The notes under the pieces were generated by a model. That model searched no databases and was not told the DNA's origin. It saw only the letters and a program-made list of their open reading frames with translations. Made by a program: the position numbers and the translations under genes. Shown here piece after piece: positions 29,862 to 37,273 of a stretch of 64,000 nt of DNA (position 1 is its first letter; each line of letters begins with the position of its first letter). The stretch spans positions 2,181,076 to 2,245,075 of the forward strand of contig NZ_CP010029.1 of the NCBI RefSeq assembly GCF_001656035.1, read 5' to 3'. The stretch is from Yersinia entomophaga. GTDB lineage: Bacteria > Pseudomonadota > Gammaproteobacteria > Enterobacterales > Enterobacteriaceae.

Positions 29862-29965
29862 AGCTGGGATACTTACAAGAATATCTGCTATTGACTGGCT
29901 GATATGGTCAGCGTCGGTAATGGTCTGCCCGGCGGTGCGGTTCATGCCGAGATAGGTGGCAGTGG

Positions 29966-30607
29966 TCATTTAATTCCCTCCGTATAATCCCCACCACGCA
30001 AGACGCCGCCGTGGTCATGGTCATCAACCACCACACCATTGGATGAGAACTTGCCGCCGGAATGTTCAATATTGCCGCTCATCTGGCCGCCTTTCTTCAC
30101 GTTCAACGTGCCGGTGGTCAGGTTGTTGGTACATTCCACTTCGGGTGTATCCAGCAGGATTTTGACCAAGGCAGCACAGGTGATAGTGGGGGCAGTGGCA
30201 TTTATCGATTCACTGGCATTGATAACCGCCGTTTTGATGCCATCAGCCTGCAACTCGCCGCTCTCAGGTTCATAGTGCAACGTGGCACCGTCAGGAAAGG
30301 CGATATACAGGCCATCCGCCGAGGCCGACGGCGGCGGGAAGTCATCAGAGAAAATGCCCGGCAGCACAAAGGCGGTATCCAGCTCGCCGCCGAGGGACAA
30401 TATCAACACCTGCTCCCCCTCAGACGGTGCCCACCATGATCGCGATTGACCGGCGCGCAGTGTCAGCCAGTTAAGCCAGCCGGTGGTATTGTCCCCCGTC
30501 GCCACACGGCACAGGGCTTGGTCGAGATCGACCTCGGCCACCGTACCAATACGGATCAGGTTGCGCAGCAGGCGCAGAATTTCAGTAAGTTGGGTTTGTG
30601 TGTTCAT
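29966..30607 (-). CDS. V: Baseplate spike protein GpV
   Basis: A 213-residue P2 V homologue, the membrane-piercing central spike. An N-terminal OB fold (VAEVDLDQALCRVATGDNTTGWLNWLTLRAG) leads into a beta-helical C-terminal needle. The tip has DDHDHGG, the His-X-His pattern that binds iron in the P2 spike. It overlaps the W start by 4 bp and heads the V-W-J-I-H operon. An imperfect Ogr-type half box (TGGCACAA) lies upstream near 30654-30671. Confidence 0.94.
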   Translation of the reverse strand: MNTQTQLTEILRLLRNLIRIGTVAEVDLDQALCRVATGDNTTGWLNWLTLRAGQSRSWWAPSEGEQVLILSLGGELDTAFVLPGIFSDDFPPPSASADGLYIAFPDGATLHYEPESGELQADGIKTAVINASESINATAPTITCAALVKILLDTPEVECTNNLTTGTLNVKKGGQMSGNIEHSGGKFSSNGVVVDDHDHGGVLRGGDYTEGIK

Positions 30608-30695
30608 AGATGAAGCATGTCTTTTTTATAAACACGCTTCAATTAGATGTTGTTCTGCTGTCTATGGCACAAAAATATATATCTATTAAATAAAT

Positions 30696-31427
30696 TTAAT
30701 TATTTTTTATCGTTAATTCAACTTCATGATATTTTTCCGAAAATAATGAACTAGAACCAGAGTTAAGTGTTTCACAAGTAAGAACACCTGCCTTAAGAAG
30801 CAATAATGGCATTGTCCCTATGTAATAATAAAAATCAGCAGCCTTTTTATTATTATAAAGCAACACTGTCATATCTTTATTATCTTCATCAAACTCTAAA
30901 TGCCTATTAAGGACGGCTTCTAAACTGCTATGTGCTTCAGTGCATAGTTTTGAATATATTGAGTCGTACTCATCTTTCAATCCTGCCATTGTGAACTTTT
31001 CAGCTATGGTTGTTTTGCCATCAACTCTTTGAACTATTTTCTTTAGACTTCTTATTTCGTTCTTATTTTTTTTATAAATTAAACAAAAGCTATCCATTTC
31101 CAATAATGACTTAGTGTATTTATTGCCTTTTTTGGAACTCCGCATCAATCTCTCTTCTCTTTCGTGAAATTCCAATATAAGCAATTTAAAGTATTCTTCA
31201 TTGTTATGAATATTTATAACATCAACATAACACTCTAGAAAAGTTCTAAAAATAGAGTATGGGCCGGTGAAATTATTAGTTTCCAAAAGTGTGATCATCG
31301 ACCTTGTTAACTCAATCATAGATGAGAATATGCCTATGGCTAATACTGACTTGATAGACTTCTTATTAAACGATATTTCTCTAATGTTATTTTGAGAAAA
31401 TGTAAGAGACTCTTTTAGAGTGTCCAT
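30696..31427 (-). CDS. Cargo gene, DUF5677-like helical protein
   Basis: A largely helical protein of 243 residues with no signal peptide. The pattern FRTFLECYVDVINI in the first half and YSKLCTEAHSSLEAV in the second resembles DUF5677-type proteins, whose function is unknown. It is markedly AT-rich compared with flanking tail genes and is inserted between V and S, a position without a gene in P2, so it is a cargo gene. ATG 31427 is preceded by AAAAAGGT at good spacing and is preferred over 31448. A role in phage exclusion is possible from context only. Confidence 0.7.
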   Translation of the reverse strand: MDTLKESLTFSQNNIREISFNKKSIKSVLAIGIFSSMIELTRSMITLLETNNFTGPYSIFRTFLECYVDVINIHNNEEYFKLLILEFHEREERLMRSSKKGNKYTKSLLEMDSFCLIYKKNKNEIRSLKKIVQRVDGKTTIAEKFTMAGLKDEYDSIYSKLCTEAHSSLEAVLNRHLEFDEDNKDMTVLLYNNKKAADFYYYIGTMPLLLLKAGVLTCETLNSGSSSLFSEKYHEVELTIKNN

Positions 31428-31489
31428 TGGATTACCTTTTTCACCCATATTTTAAATTATATTAGCAGAAATAACATATTGTTAGACTA

Positions 31490-31939
31490 TTATTTACCGA
31501 TGTAACTTAGTACAGCCATTTCCACAATGTCTATATCTTGCTGACTGAAACCGAGCAACGGCCGCTCGTCATACTGCACATCTTTGCTGTGCACGTTCGG
31601 ACGGTCACGCAGGCCAAAATGGTGCACTGCCGCCATCCGTTCCACGCGCCCGGCAAACTCAACCACCGCCTCATCAGGGCTACTGTTGGCTTTCATATAG
31701 CGGGCGGTGCGCAACTTGGCGAACATTTCCCGTTTAATGCGGCCTTTTGGCTTACGCAATGGTTGAGATTTACGCGCCGCATACAGGGAGCCATCAGGCG
31801 CTTGCTGGCGTTTAATGCGTTGCTGCTGGCTGGCCCGCAGGCGTTTGGCAACTGTCACCGCCAGCGCTTTGCGGGCTTTGGGTGTCAGACTGGCAATCAG
31901 CCCGGCCAGTGCATCATCAAAGGGTTTCAGCGTATTCAT
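31490..31939 (-). CDS. S: Tail completion protein GpS (virion morphogenesis)
   Basis: A 149-residue P2 S homologue. It contains LIASLTPKARKALAVTVAKRLR and a basic QQQRIKRQQAPDGSLYAARK region typical of phage virion morphogenesis proteins. It overlaps R by 4 bp and is the last gene of the O-to-S run before the cargo gene. Confidence 0.93.
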   Translation of the reverse strand: MNTLKPFDDALAGLIASLTPKARKALAVTVAKRLRASQQQRIKRQQAPDGSLYAARKSQPLRKPKGRIKREMFAKLRTARYMKANSSPDEAVVEFAGRVERMAAVHHFGLRDRPNVHSKDVQYDERPLLGFSQQDIDIVEMAVLSYIGK

Positions 31940-32391
31940 TTAATCCGCTCACCGTGGAAATAAATTTCAGTTGGACGAGGAAGTACGCCCGACAATGCTG
32001 GCTCAGGGGCATGGTTAACATGCAATGCGCCGTCCAGTTCTTTCACAATCACCCGCTCAGTCAGTTGCAAGTCGATACGGATATCACTTAACACATCGCT
32101 CATCACATCAACCTTATGAATAAAGCCGGTGCGGCGTTTTTCTTCTGTTGCCATGATGTCCGGTTGATGTTCCCGCAACCATGCCAGTATCGGCACAAAG
32201 AGATAATCAACATCATCGGGGAAATCCTCAATAAACAGCGTCAGCGTATATTGATTTTCAAAAGACAGCGACGGGGCCAGTGTTGAGACAATGCGCCCGC
32301 CATCAACAAACATTTTCAGCCGCTCCGGGTTAGTCTGGAACAGTTGCAGACTGTCGGTTAAGGCTTGGCGTAACAGTTTGGGTTTTAACAT
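31936..32391 (-). CDS. R: Tail completion protein GpR
   Basis: A 151-residue P2 R homologue needed for tail completion. The start MLKPKLLRQALTDSLQLFQ and the segment NQYTLTLFIEDFPDDVDYLF are characteristic. Its start lies inside the 3' end of the lysC frame, the same crowded arrangement as in P2. Confidence 0.93.
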   Translation of the reverse strand: MLKPKLLRQALTDSLQLFQTNPERLKMFVDGGRIVSTLAPSLSFENQYTLTLFIEDFPDDVDYLFVPILAWLREHQPDIMATEEKRRTGFIHKVDVMSDVLSDIRIDLQLTERVIVKELDGALHVNHAPEPALSGVLPRPTEIYFHGERIK

Positions 32392-32644
32392 GGTGTTGTT
32401 CCTGACACTGTTTAACAGCTTCCACTTGCAGCCCGCAGGCCACCAGTGCGGTTTCTAATTGGCGAATGTCGGCACTTAAATCACCGTTAACCGCCGGTGT
32501 GCTGCCCGGCAGCGGGCAACTGCTCACCGTCGGACAGCCAACGTAAATAATCGTTGGGGTTGGCGAACGCGGGGCGCTGGTGCAGCCGGATAACGCCAGC
32601 AGGCAAAGCAGTAGCGAACCAATCACGCAAGACTTTATTTTCAT
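32330..32644 (-). CDS. lysC: Outer-membrane spanin lipoprotein LysC (Rz1-like)
   Basis: A 104-residue lipoprotein. The signal sequence ends in the lipobox LSGC (Cys21) and is followed by a Pro-containing segment (SAPRSPTPTI), as in Rz1 proteins. The gene starts within lysB in another frame and extends past it, the embedded layout seen in P2 lysB/lysC. With LysB it forms the two-component spanin that fuses inner and outer membranes at lysis. The frame opens at 32671, but MKIKSC at 32644 gives the normal lipoprotein signal. Confidence 0.85.
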   Translation of the reverse strand: MKIKSCVIGSLLLCLLALSGCTSAPRSPTPTIIYVGCPTVSSCPLPGSTPAVNGDLSADIRQLETALVACGLQVEAVKQCQEQHHVKTQTVTPSLNRQSATVPD

Positions 32645-32903
32645 TGAGTAACCTTTGAATTCTCTGTTCACGAGATAATGACAAGGTGCTGGCGTGGCTC
32701 AGTGATTGCCGTAATGCCCGCTCATTGTCTGCCTGTTGCCGGGCCTCATCTTGCAGGCGGGTGATCGCGTTGTCCCGGCTCTCAATTCCGGTGGATAAAG
32801 TGCCAATCACCAGTTTGGCGCTGTCTAACTCTTTTTTAAGGTTATGGGCGTGCCACGCCAGCACCCCCATCATCAAAACCCATAACAGAAGTAATGTGCG
32901 CAT
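32487..32903 (-). CDS. lysB: Inner-membrane spanin LysB (Rz-like)
   Basis: A 138-residue protein with an N-terminal membrane anchor (MRTLLLLWVLMMGVLAWHA) followed by a long coiled-coil periplasmic domain (about residues 25-95), the Rz layout. The C-terminal half NPNDYLRWLSDGEQLP is typical of P2 LysB. It is 1 bp past the endolysin stop. Confidence 0.9.
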   Translation of the reverse strand: MRTLLLLWVLMMGVLAWHAHNLKKELDSAKLVIGTLSTGIESRDNAITRLQDEARQQADNERALRQSLSHASTLSLSREQRIQRLLNENKVLRDWFATALPAGVIRLHQRPAFANPNDYLRWLSDGEQLPAAGQHTGG

Positions 32904-32904
32904 A

Positions 32905-33411
32905 TCATACCCCGCTCAGGCAGTGTGTTTGCTCGGTGGTACGTCGACGCTCTAACCCTTTGGTTTTCACGCCGTTGACGTAGACCCAGCGCGGCAACTG
33001 ATTGCAGGCGCTGCGCCAGTCGCCCTTGTTGACAAAAAAGGCCAGCGTCGAGCGACAGGCCGCCCCCGTACCCACGTTAAAGGCGAACGACACCACGGCG
33101 TCATACACCGGTTGCGGCATGGCAACCGGCATACACACTGCCACAGCCCGTTCGACCCGCTGCACGTCAGCAACCAGATTGACCGCCACCTGTCGCTCAC
33201 TGATAACGCTGCCCGGCTTAACCCCGGCCGTGTGACCGATGCCATTTGTCCAGACGTTGGCGCTGCACTGATAGGCGTTGAGCTGGCAGCCCTCATAATC
33301 GGCGATCAGTTTTAGCCCGGCGGGCGATGTGTTGAGCGTCTGGTAATTTGGCAAGGTGGCGGCCAGCGCCAGAATCGCCCCGACCAGACAGCGCTTAACG
33401 ATTGAGTTCAT
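32905..33411 (-). CDS. K: Endolysin (GH24 lysozyme, SAR type)
   Basis: A 168-residue muramidase that cleaves peptidoglycan at lysis. The N-terminus is a weak hydrophobic segment (RCLVGAILALAATL) of the signal-arrest-release type, so the enzyme is probably exported by the host Sec system and held inactive in the membrane. The catalytic pattern E-X8-C-X5-T is visible with E40, C49 and T55. It overlaps the holin by 17 bp. Confidence 0.92.
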   Translation of the reverse strand: MNSIVKRCLVGAILALAATLPNYQTLNTSPAGLKLIADYEGCQLNAYQCSANVWTNGIGHTAGVKPGSVISERQVAVNLVADVQRVERAVAVCMPVAMPQPVYDAVVSFAFNVGTGAACRSTLAFFVNKGDWRSACNQLPRWVYVNGVKTKGLERRRTTEQTHCLSGV

Positions 33412-33604
33412 CGAACACCTCCCGCCTGATAGCCAACTCTTTTAGCAAGAAATAGCTCTTACGCCGGTAGTACCAGTTGATAAAACAGGTCGCCGCAGCG
33501 GCCACCGCCGCCACATAAAACGCGATATCTTGCGGACTCAGTGCGCCAATAAACGCCAGTACCAGCGCCAATACATAGGCTACCGCAGAGCTAAATTTCT
33601 CCAT
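33395..33604 (-). CDS. Phage holin / pinholin-like lysis protein
   Basis: A 69-residue membrane protein with two hydrophobic helices (SSAVAYVLALVLAFIGAL and IAFYVAAVAAAATCFINWYY) and a charged C-terminus, the class II holin layout. It replaces the unrelated P2 Y holin at the same position between X and K. ATG 33604 is preceded by GGGATTG; an ATG four codons earlier is possible. A two-helix holin paired with a SAR endolysin suggests lysis by membrane depolarisation rather than large holes. Confidence 0.85.
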   Translation of the reverse strand: MEKFSSAVAYVLALVLAFIGALSPQDIAFYVAAVAAAATCFINWYYRRKSYFLLKELAIRREVFDELNR

Positions 33605-33606
33605 TT

Positions 33607-33810
33607 TCAATCCCATAATTGAACGGTTTCACGTTGGGCCGCCGGGGCCATGTCGGGCAACGCCACCGGATAACCATGCGGCAGAATGGCCCCCAGTTCC
33701 GACAGCCCCGGATTCGCGTCATAGACTTGCTCCAGCACATCTTGTGTGCGCCCGTAATAGCGCCAGCACAATGCGTCGAGCGTGTCGCCTTGCAACGCGT
33801 TGACCTGCAT
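33607..33810 (-). CDS. X: Tail protein GpX (LysM-like)
   Basis: A 67-residue P2 X homologue with the LysM-type motif GDTLDALCWRYYGRTQDVLEQVYDANPGL. It is a small tail/baseplate protein; it abuts L by one base and precedes the holin. Confidence 0.95.
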   Translation of the reverse strand: MQVNALQGDTLDALCWRYYGRTQDVLEQVYDANPGLSELGAILPHGYPVALPDMAPAAQRETVQLWD

Positions 33811-34283
33811 CAGATAAGGCCAATAATGTTGTGAGGCTTACCGGCAATGTTGCGAATACTAATCCGCGCATCACGCCACAACTCATCAACCGTACTTTCA
33901 ATGGCTTCCGCACGTTTATCACCGCGCGCGCTGGCGTCATAGCCGCGATAACGCTCGGCCAACAGTGCAGCCGTAATGGCACAGACCGCCCGCTGGTACT
34001 CGGCCAACTGGATGCTTTCGCCGTCCAGTTGCTCGGCCTGCACCTCGGCCAGTGTTTTAAAGCCTGCCGTCATCTGGTCACGGCGGTACTCAAACAGTTC
34101 AGCGTTAACCTCGGCAATAGCGCCTTTGATGGTGAAGCGCAGTCGCTCGGCGGTGACGGTTCCCTCAAGGCGCAACAGCTCGCGCAGTTTTATCGGGTCA
34201 ACCGCAGGCCAGAAAAAGGTATTTTCAATCACCGGTTCGGCCGTTTTGTCAGGCCGTGGCGCGGGGATAACAACAGTGGTCAT
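33810..34283 (-). CDS. L: Head completion/stabilisation protein GpL
   Basis: A 157-residue P2 L homologue that stabilises filled heads. NTFFWPAVDPIKLRELLRLEGTVTAERL and LWRDARISIRNIAGKP are family motifs. It shares one base with X and lies 99 bp after M. Confidence 0.94.
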   Translation of the reverse strand: MTTVVIPAPRPDKTAEPVIENTFFWPAVDPIKLRELLRLEGTVTAERLRFTIKGAIAEVNAELFEYRRDQMTAGFKTLAEVQAEQLDGESIQLAEYQRAVCAITAALLAERYRGYDASARGDKRAEAIESTVDELWRDARISIRNIAGKPHNIIGLI

Positions 34284-34382
34284 GGCAACCTCAATATCAG
34301 AATGGGTGGGCGGTGGACGACGGCGTTAACAAGGTAAACCCTGTTGCGGCCATCGTGCCGCCCGGCTCGGGGAGCGTTCGGT

Positions 34383-35042
34383 TTAGCGGCTGGCGGCGTT
34401 CTTTAACTTCACGGCCAGTCGCTCAATGTCTTTCTTGACGCCACAACCGGTATGCAGTTGGAGTGCGCGGTGAAGGTGGCTCAGGGCCAGTTCGCCCCGG
34501 TCACTGTCACGCAGTACATAACCGGTCATTTTGTGCAGTTTTGCCCGCACCTGGTCGGGCATGTCTTCGTCTTCCATCAGCTCAATGGTTTGCAGCAGAT
34601 GGTCAACATCAACCGGCTTACCGGTGGCATAGGCTCGCCCGGCAGACTCGGCCACTTCCTCGGCAATCAGGTAAGCGGTAGAACGAGTAAAACGGTCTGT
34701 TGGCACTAACTGATAACGCAGAGCATAACGGGCGATATCCAGTGCGCCGGGGATATCCCCGGCATCCAGACGCCAAATCATGATGGTCATTAAAATGGCG
34801 TCCTGCGCGCCTTTCCCCTCACTCAATACACCCGACACCCACGGCAGATAGTCCGGCAATAACTGCCGCTTCAGCTCGGCTTTACGCTCGTTTGAACGCA
34901 CCTGTTTCAGCTTGCGTTTATCTTCATTGAGCTTGAGCAACATCAGCTCGTAGCCGGTGGCATGACGTAACGGGTTATCCCGTAGCTGTGAGGCGGCAAT
35001 AGCCGACTGTTGGATAAAGTGGCGGCGCGCAGGACTGGTCAT
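34383..35042 (-). CDS. M: Terminase small subunit/endonuclease GpM
   Basis: A 219-residue P2 M homologue, the terminase subunit that makes the staggered cut at cos. The start MTSPARRHFIQQSAIAASQL and the C-terminal RGELALSHLHRALQLHTGCGVKKDIE are typical. It works with ATPase P on the cos site at 40683-40701. It follows N after 3 bp. Confidence 0.94.
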   Translation of the reverse strand: MTSPARRHFIQQSAIAASQLRDNPLRHATGYELMLLKLNEDKRKLKQVRSNERKAELKRQLLPDYLPWVSGVLSEGKGAQDAILMTIMIWRLDAGDIPGALDIARYALRYQLVPTDRFTRSTAYLIAEEVAESAGRAYATGKPVDVDHLLQTIELMEDEDMPDQVRAKLHKMTGYVLRDSDRGELALSHLHRALQLHTGCGVKKDIERLAVKLKNAASR

Positions 35043-35045
35043 GGC

Positions 35046-36197
35046 TTATTTACCCTCGTCGGTAACGGTAGGTGCGGAGGCTGTTTTCACCGCTTCAACC
35101 AGTGCATCAGCAAGACGATCAAAGTTGGATTTGTCCGCTGCTTCGGTGTCTTCTTTTTTCGGCGGCGATAAAATCTCGATATTTTCCACCAGACAGCCGC
35201 AGGCGTAATCCTCCACCACATAATCCTGTTTAATGGATTCATAGTTTTCGATGCGGTCACGCTTGGCGTTCTCATCGATATGGCGGCGGTGCGAGTCTTC
35301 CAGCCAGTAAATAGACAGGTTATCGAGGCGGGTGATCATGAATGCGTTAGCCGGGAAGAATGGCACACGGATAGCCGGTAAATTGCCGATCCGCTTCTGG
35401 CTGATAATCAGGTCAGCGGCGAGGGTTTCGCTGTTTTCCTGCTCTTTATTGACGATGGGGAAATACTTATCCTGCATCAACTGACGGCCAGTGATAACCA
35501 CCAGTTCAGGGTCTTCCTGATGCCATTCCGCAATCATGTTATTCGTGGCGTCCATCACCAGCGCGTCCAGATTGACGTAATCACCGCCATGGCCGACACG
35601 AATTTTTTCCGACACTACCGCGCCATCGTCACCGATGATTTTACTCATTACGCGGGTTGGGGCATTGGTGCGGTATTTTTGCAACCAGCCCGGCGCAATA
35701 TCCTGCAACATCGGGTTGAGTGCACGGTTTGAGGTCTTGGCACGGTGGGTGCCATTGAAGCCCGCCATGATACGGTCAAGTGCCTGACGCTTGATAATCG
35801 CGTCGCGCAAGCGGGTCTGGAAGTCCTGATAACGCGCCCACAGGTCGAGGGTGTTATAGCGAATGTGGAAATCGTAGTTCACCTGCTCACAGAAATACTT
35901 CTCACTGTCCAGCCCTGCAAACTCAGCGGTTTCGCGCTCATCGCCACCGTCAGTATCAGTATTGCTGGCAATTGACCCGGTAACACTCAGGCCCACTTTT
36001 TCAGCGGTCAGCTCGGCGACGGGCACAATATTGATGCGGCTCAGAAACTCTGAGGACTCTTGAACGCGGGTCATGATGGTTTGCGTGACGGAGGGTTCAA
36101 CGTTGAATTTTTTATTCAAATCGCCGGTTGCGACCCCGTTCAGTTCGGCTTGACGGGTCAGATAGGCATTAAATTTAAAACGGGTTGCTGGGCGCAT
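35046..36197 (-). CDS. N: Major capsid protein GpN
   Basis: A 383-residue P2 N homologue of the HK97 fold. MRPATRFKFNAYLTRQAELNGV at the start is the scaffold-like N-terminal region removed by the O protease during maturation. QQSEFL-like and LDRIMAGFNGTHRA segments are well conserved. It lies 76 bp after O, in the O-N-M-L operon. Confidence 0.96.
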   Translation of the reverse strand: MRPATRFKFNAYLTRQAELNGVATGDLNKKFNVEPSVTQTIMTRVQESSEFLSRINIVPVAELTAEKVGLSVTGSIASNTDTDGGDERETAEFAGLDSEKYFCEQVNYDFHIRYNTLDLWARYQDFQTRLRDAIIKRQALDRIMAGFNGTHRAKTSNRALNPMLQDIAPGWLQKYRTNAPTRVMSKIIGDDGAVVSEKIRVGHGGDYVNLDALVMDATNNMIAEWHQEDPELVVITGRQLMQDKYFPIVNKEQENSETLAADLIISQKRIGNLPAIRVPFFPANAFMITRLDNLSIYWLEDSHRRHIDENAKRDRIENYESIKQDYVVEDYACGCLVENIEILSPPKKEDTEAADKSNFDRLADALVEAVKTASAPTVTDEGK

Positions 36198-36273
36198 AAT
36201 AATCCTGATTCAGTTAAATAATGTAATGGTGAAATAACAACGTGACCGCACAATGGGCGGCCTGTGGCCCTGA

Positions 36274-37128
36274 TTAGCAGTCAGTCAGCACGTCGGCTTG
36301 ACCACTGACACCAGTGGATTCCGGGCGCTTGGTCTGGTTAAAGTTTTCAGTGATAGACAGTTTGTTTTCGAGGGACGTAACCCCTTGTTTTCCCTTTTCG
36401 ATGCTCTTTTTCAGCTCCACCACGTTGTCAGTCAGTTGTTTCTCAATGGCGGCAAAGCGGGCTTCAATGGTTTCCCCCTGTTCCTGCACATGCACTGCCA
36501 CGGCATTCACCGCCTCATGCACATCATTAAAACGGGCATCATCGGTTGCCTGTTTACGACTGAATACTGACTTCACCATGCTGAGTAAGGTGACACCCGG
36601 CTCGGCCACGTCTTCAAACTCCAATTGCACTTCAACTGCCGCAGAGAAAAAGTTATCTGGGTGAGACTTACGGGCGGCCAGTGGGTTGTGTTTGGCTTTG
36701 GCGCTGAATTCCAGCATTTCAGTACCGAGGCTGGCGGGGTCATCGGTCACGGCCAGCCCGACCAGATAGGCTTTACCGGTATTAGCAAAGTTCGGGCGAA
36801 TTTCCATGGAGGTATAGATTTTCTGTAGGGCTTTGTTCATCTGCACCAAATCATCGGTTGGGCTGATTTGGGCGAACAACGCACGCTTACCGTTCAGGAT
36901 GGAATCGTCTTCAATGGTTTCTGCTTTAAGTGCTGATACATCGCCATAACGGCGGAAGGGGCTGTCAGGGAAATAACTTTTCAAATGCTCCAAATTGATA
37001 CGGCAACCGTAGACGCGTGGATCAAATGACTCGGCCATCTGGTTGATATCGTCAGCGTCAATCACTCGTCCGTCGCAGGTATCACCTTCAACGCCGATAC
37101 GAAAATACTTAGAGACTTTCTTAGCCAT
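36274..37128 (-). CDS. O: Capsid scaffold/maturation protease GpO
   Basis: A 284-residue P2 O homologue that acts as internal scaffold (C-terminal half, with coiled coil) and as serine protease cleaving N, O and Q (N-terminal half). The P2 triad Asp19, His48 and Ser107 is kept at the same positions (TCDGRV, NLEHLKS, IYTSMEI). ATG 37128 has GGAG seven bases upstream and matches the homologues, so the earlier ATG at 37140 is not used. First gene of the capsid operon, divergent from P. Confidence 0.95.
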   Translation of the reverse strand: MAKKVSKYFRIGVEGDTCDGRVIDADDINQMAESFDPRVYGCRINLEHLKSYFPDSPFRRYGDVSALKAETIEDDSILNGKRALFAQISPTDDLVQMNKALQKIYTSMEIRPNFANTGKAYLVGLAVTDDPASLGTEMLEFSAKAKHNPLAARKSHPDNFFSAAVEVQLEFEDVAEPGVTLLSMVKSVFSRKQATDDARFNDVHEAVNAVAVHVQEQGETIEARFAAIEKQLTDNVVELKKSIEKGKQGVTSLENKLSITENFNQTKRPESTGVSGQADVLTDC

Positions 37129-37208
37129 GAGCGGCTCCATTTAATGTGGGTTGTTTGGTACGGGGCTTAGTTTCCAGACTGAGGGAGGCGGCAACAACGA
37201 AAGCCCGT

Positions 37209-37226
37209 TGTGACGGGGCTGGCACA
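37209..37226 (-). promoter_or_regulatory. Candidate Ogr-binding box between O and P
   Basis: TGT-N12-ACA embedded in the longer dyad GTTGTG-N10-CACAAC, in the O/P divergent gap. Its centre is 90 bp from the O start, leaving room for a promoter 55 bp away and a leader. For P the same spacing would put transcription start almost on the start codon, so the box more likely serves O or both promoters with different spacing. Confidence 0.6.
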
Positions 37227-37273
37227 ACAGCGAGGACGCGCAGAGGGTCGGGCTGGTCGCGTAGCCTAATGGC

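Larger units (their letters stand above)
28671..29877 (+). mobile_element. IS3-family insertion sequence (IS407 group) in W
   Basis: A 1207-bp element with 12-bp perfect terminal inverted repeats TGTAAGTATCCC / GGGATACTTACA and the 4-bp target duplication AGAA (28667-28670 and 29878-29881). The two overlapping transposase frames and the 4-bp duplication are typical of the IS407 subgroup. The ends are intact and both frames are open, so it may still be active. Confidence 0.95.
28408..29969 (-). pseudogene. W: Baseplate gene W, interrupted by an IS3-family element
   Basis: W encodes the P2 GpW baseplate wedge protein (T4 gp25-like). Its first 30 codons are at 29878-29969 (MTTATYLGMNRTAGQ) and the rest at 28408-28670 (ITPVGSRVMRRAYGSLLSEL). 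Removing the IS and one copy of the 4-bp target repeat restores one continuous frame of 116 codons reading ADILITPVGSRV, so the only lesion is the insertion. It also separates J, I, H and Tfa from their promoter upstream of V. Confidence 0.95.
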
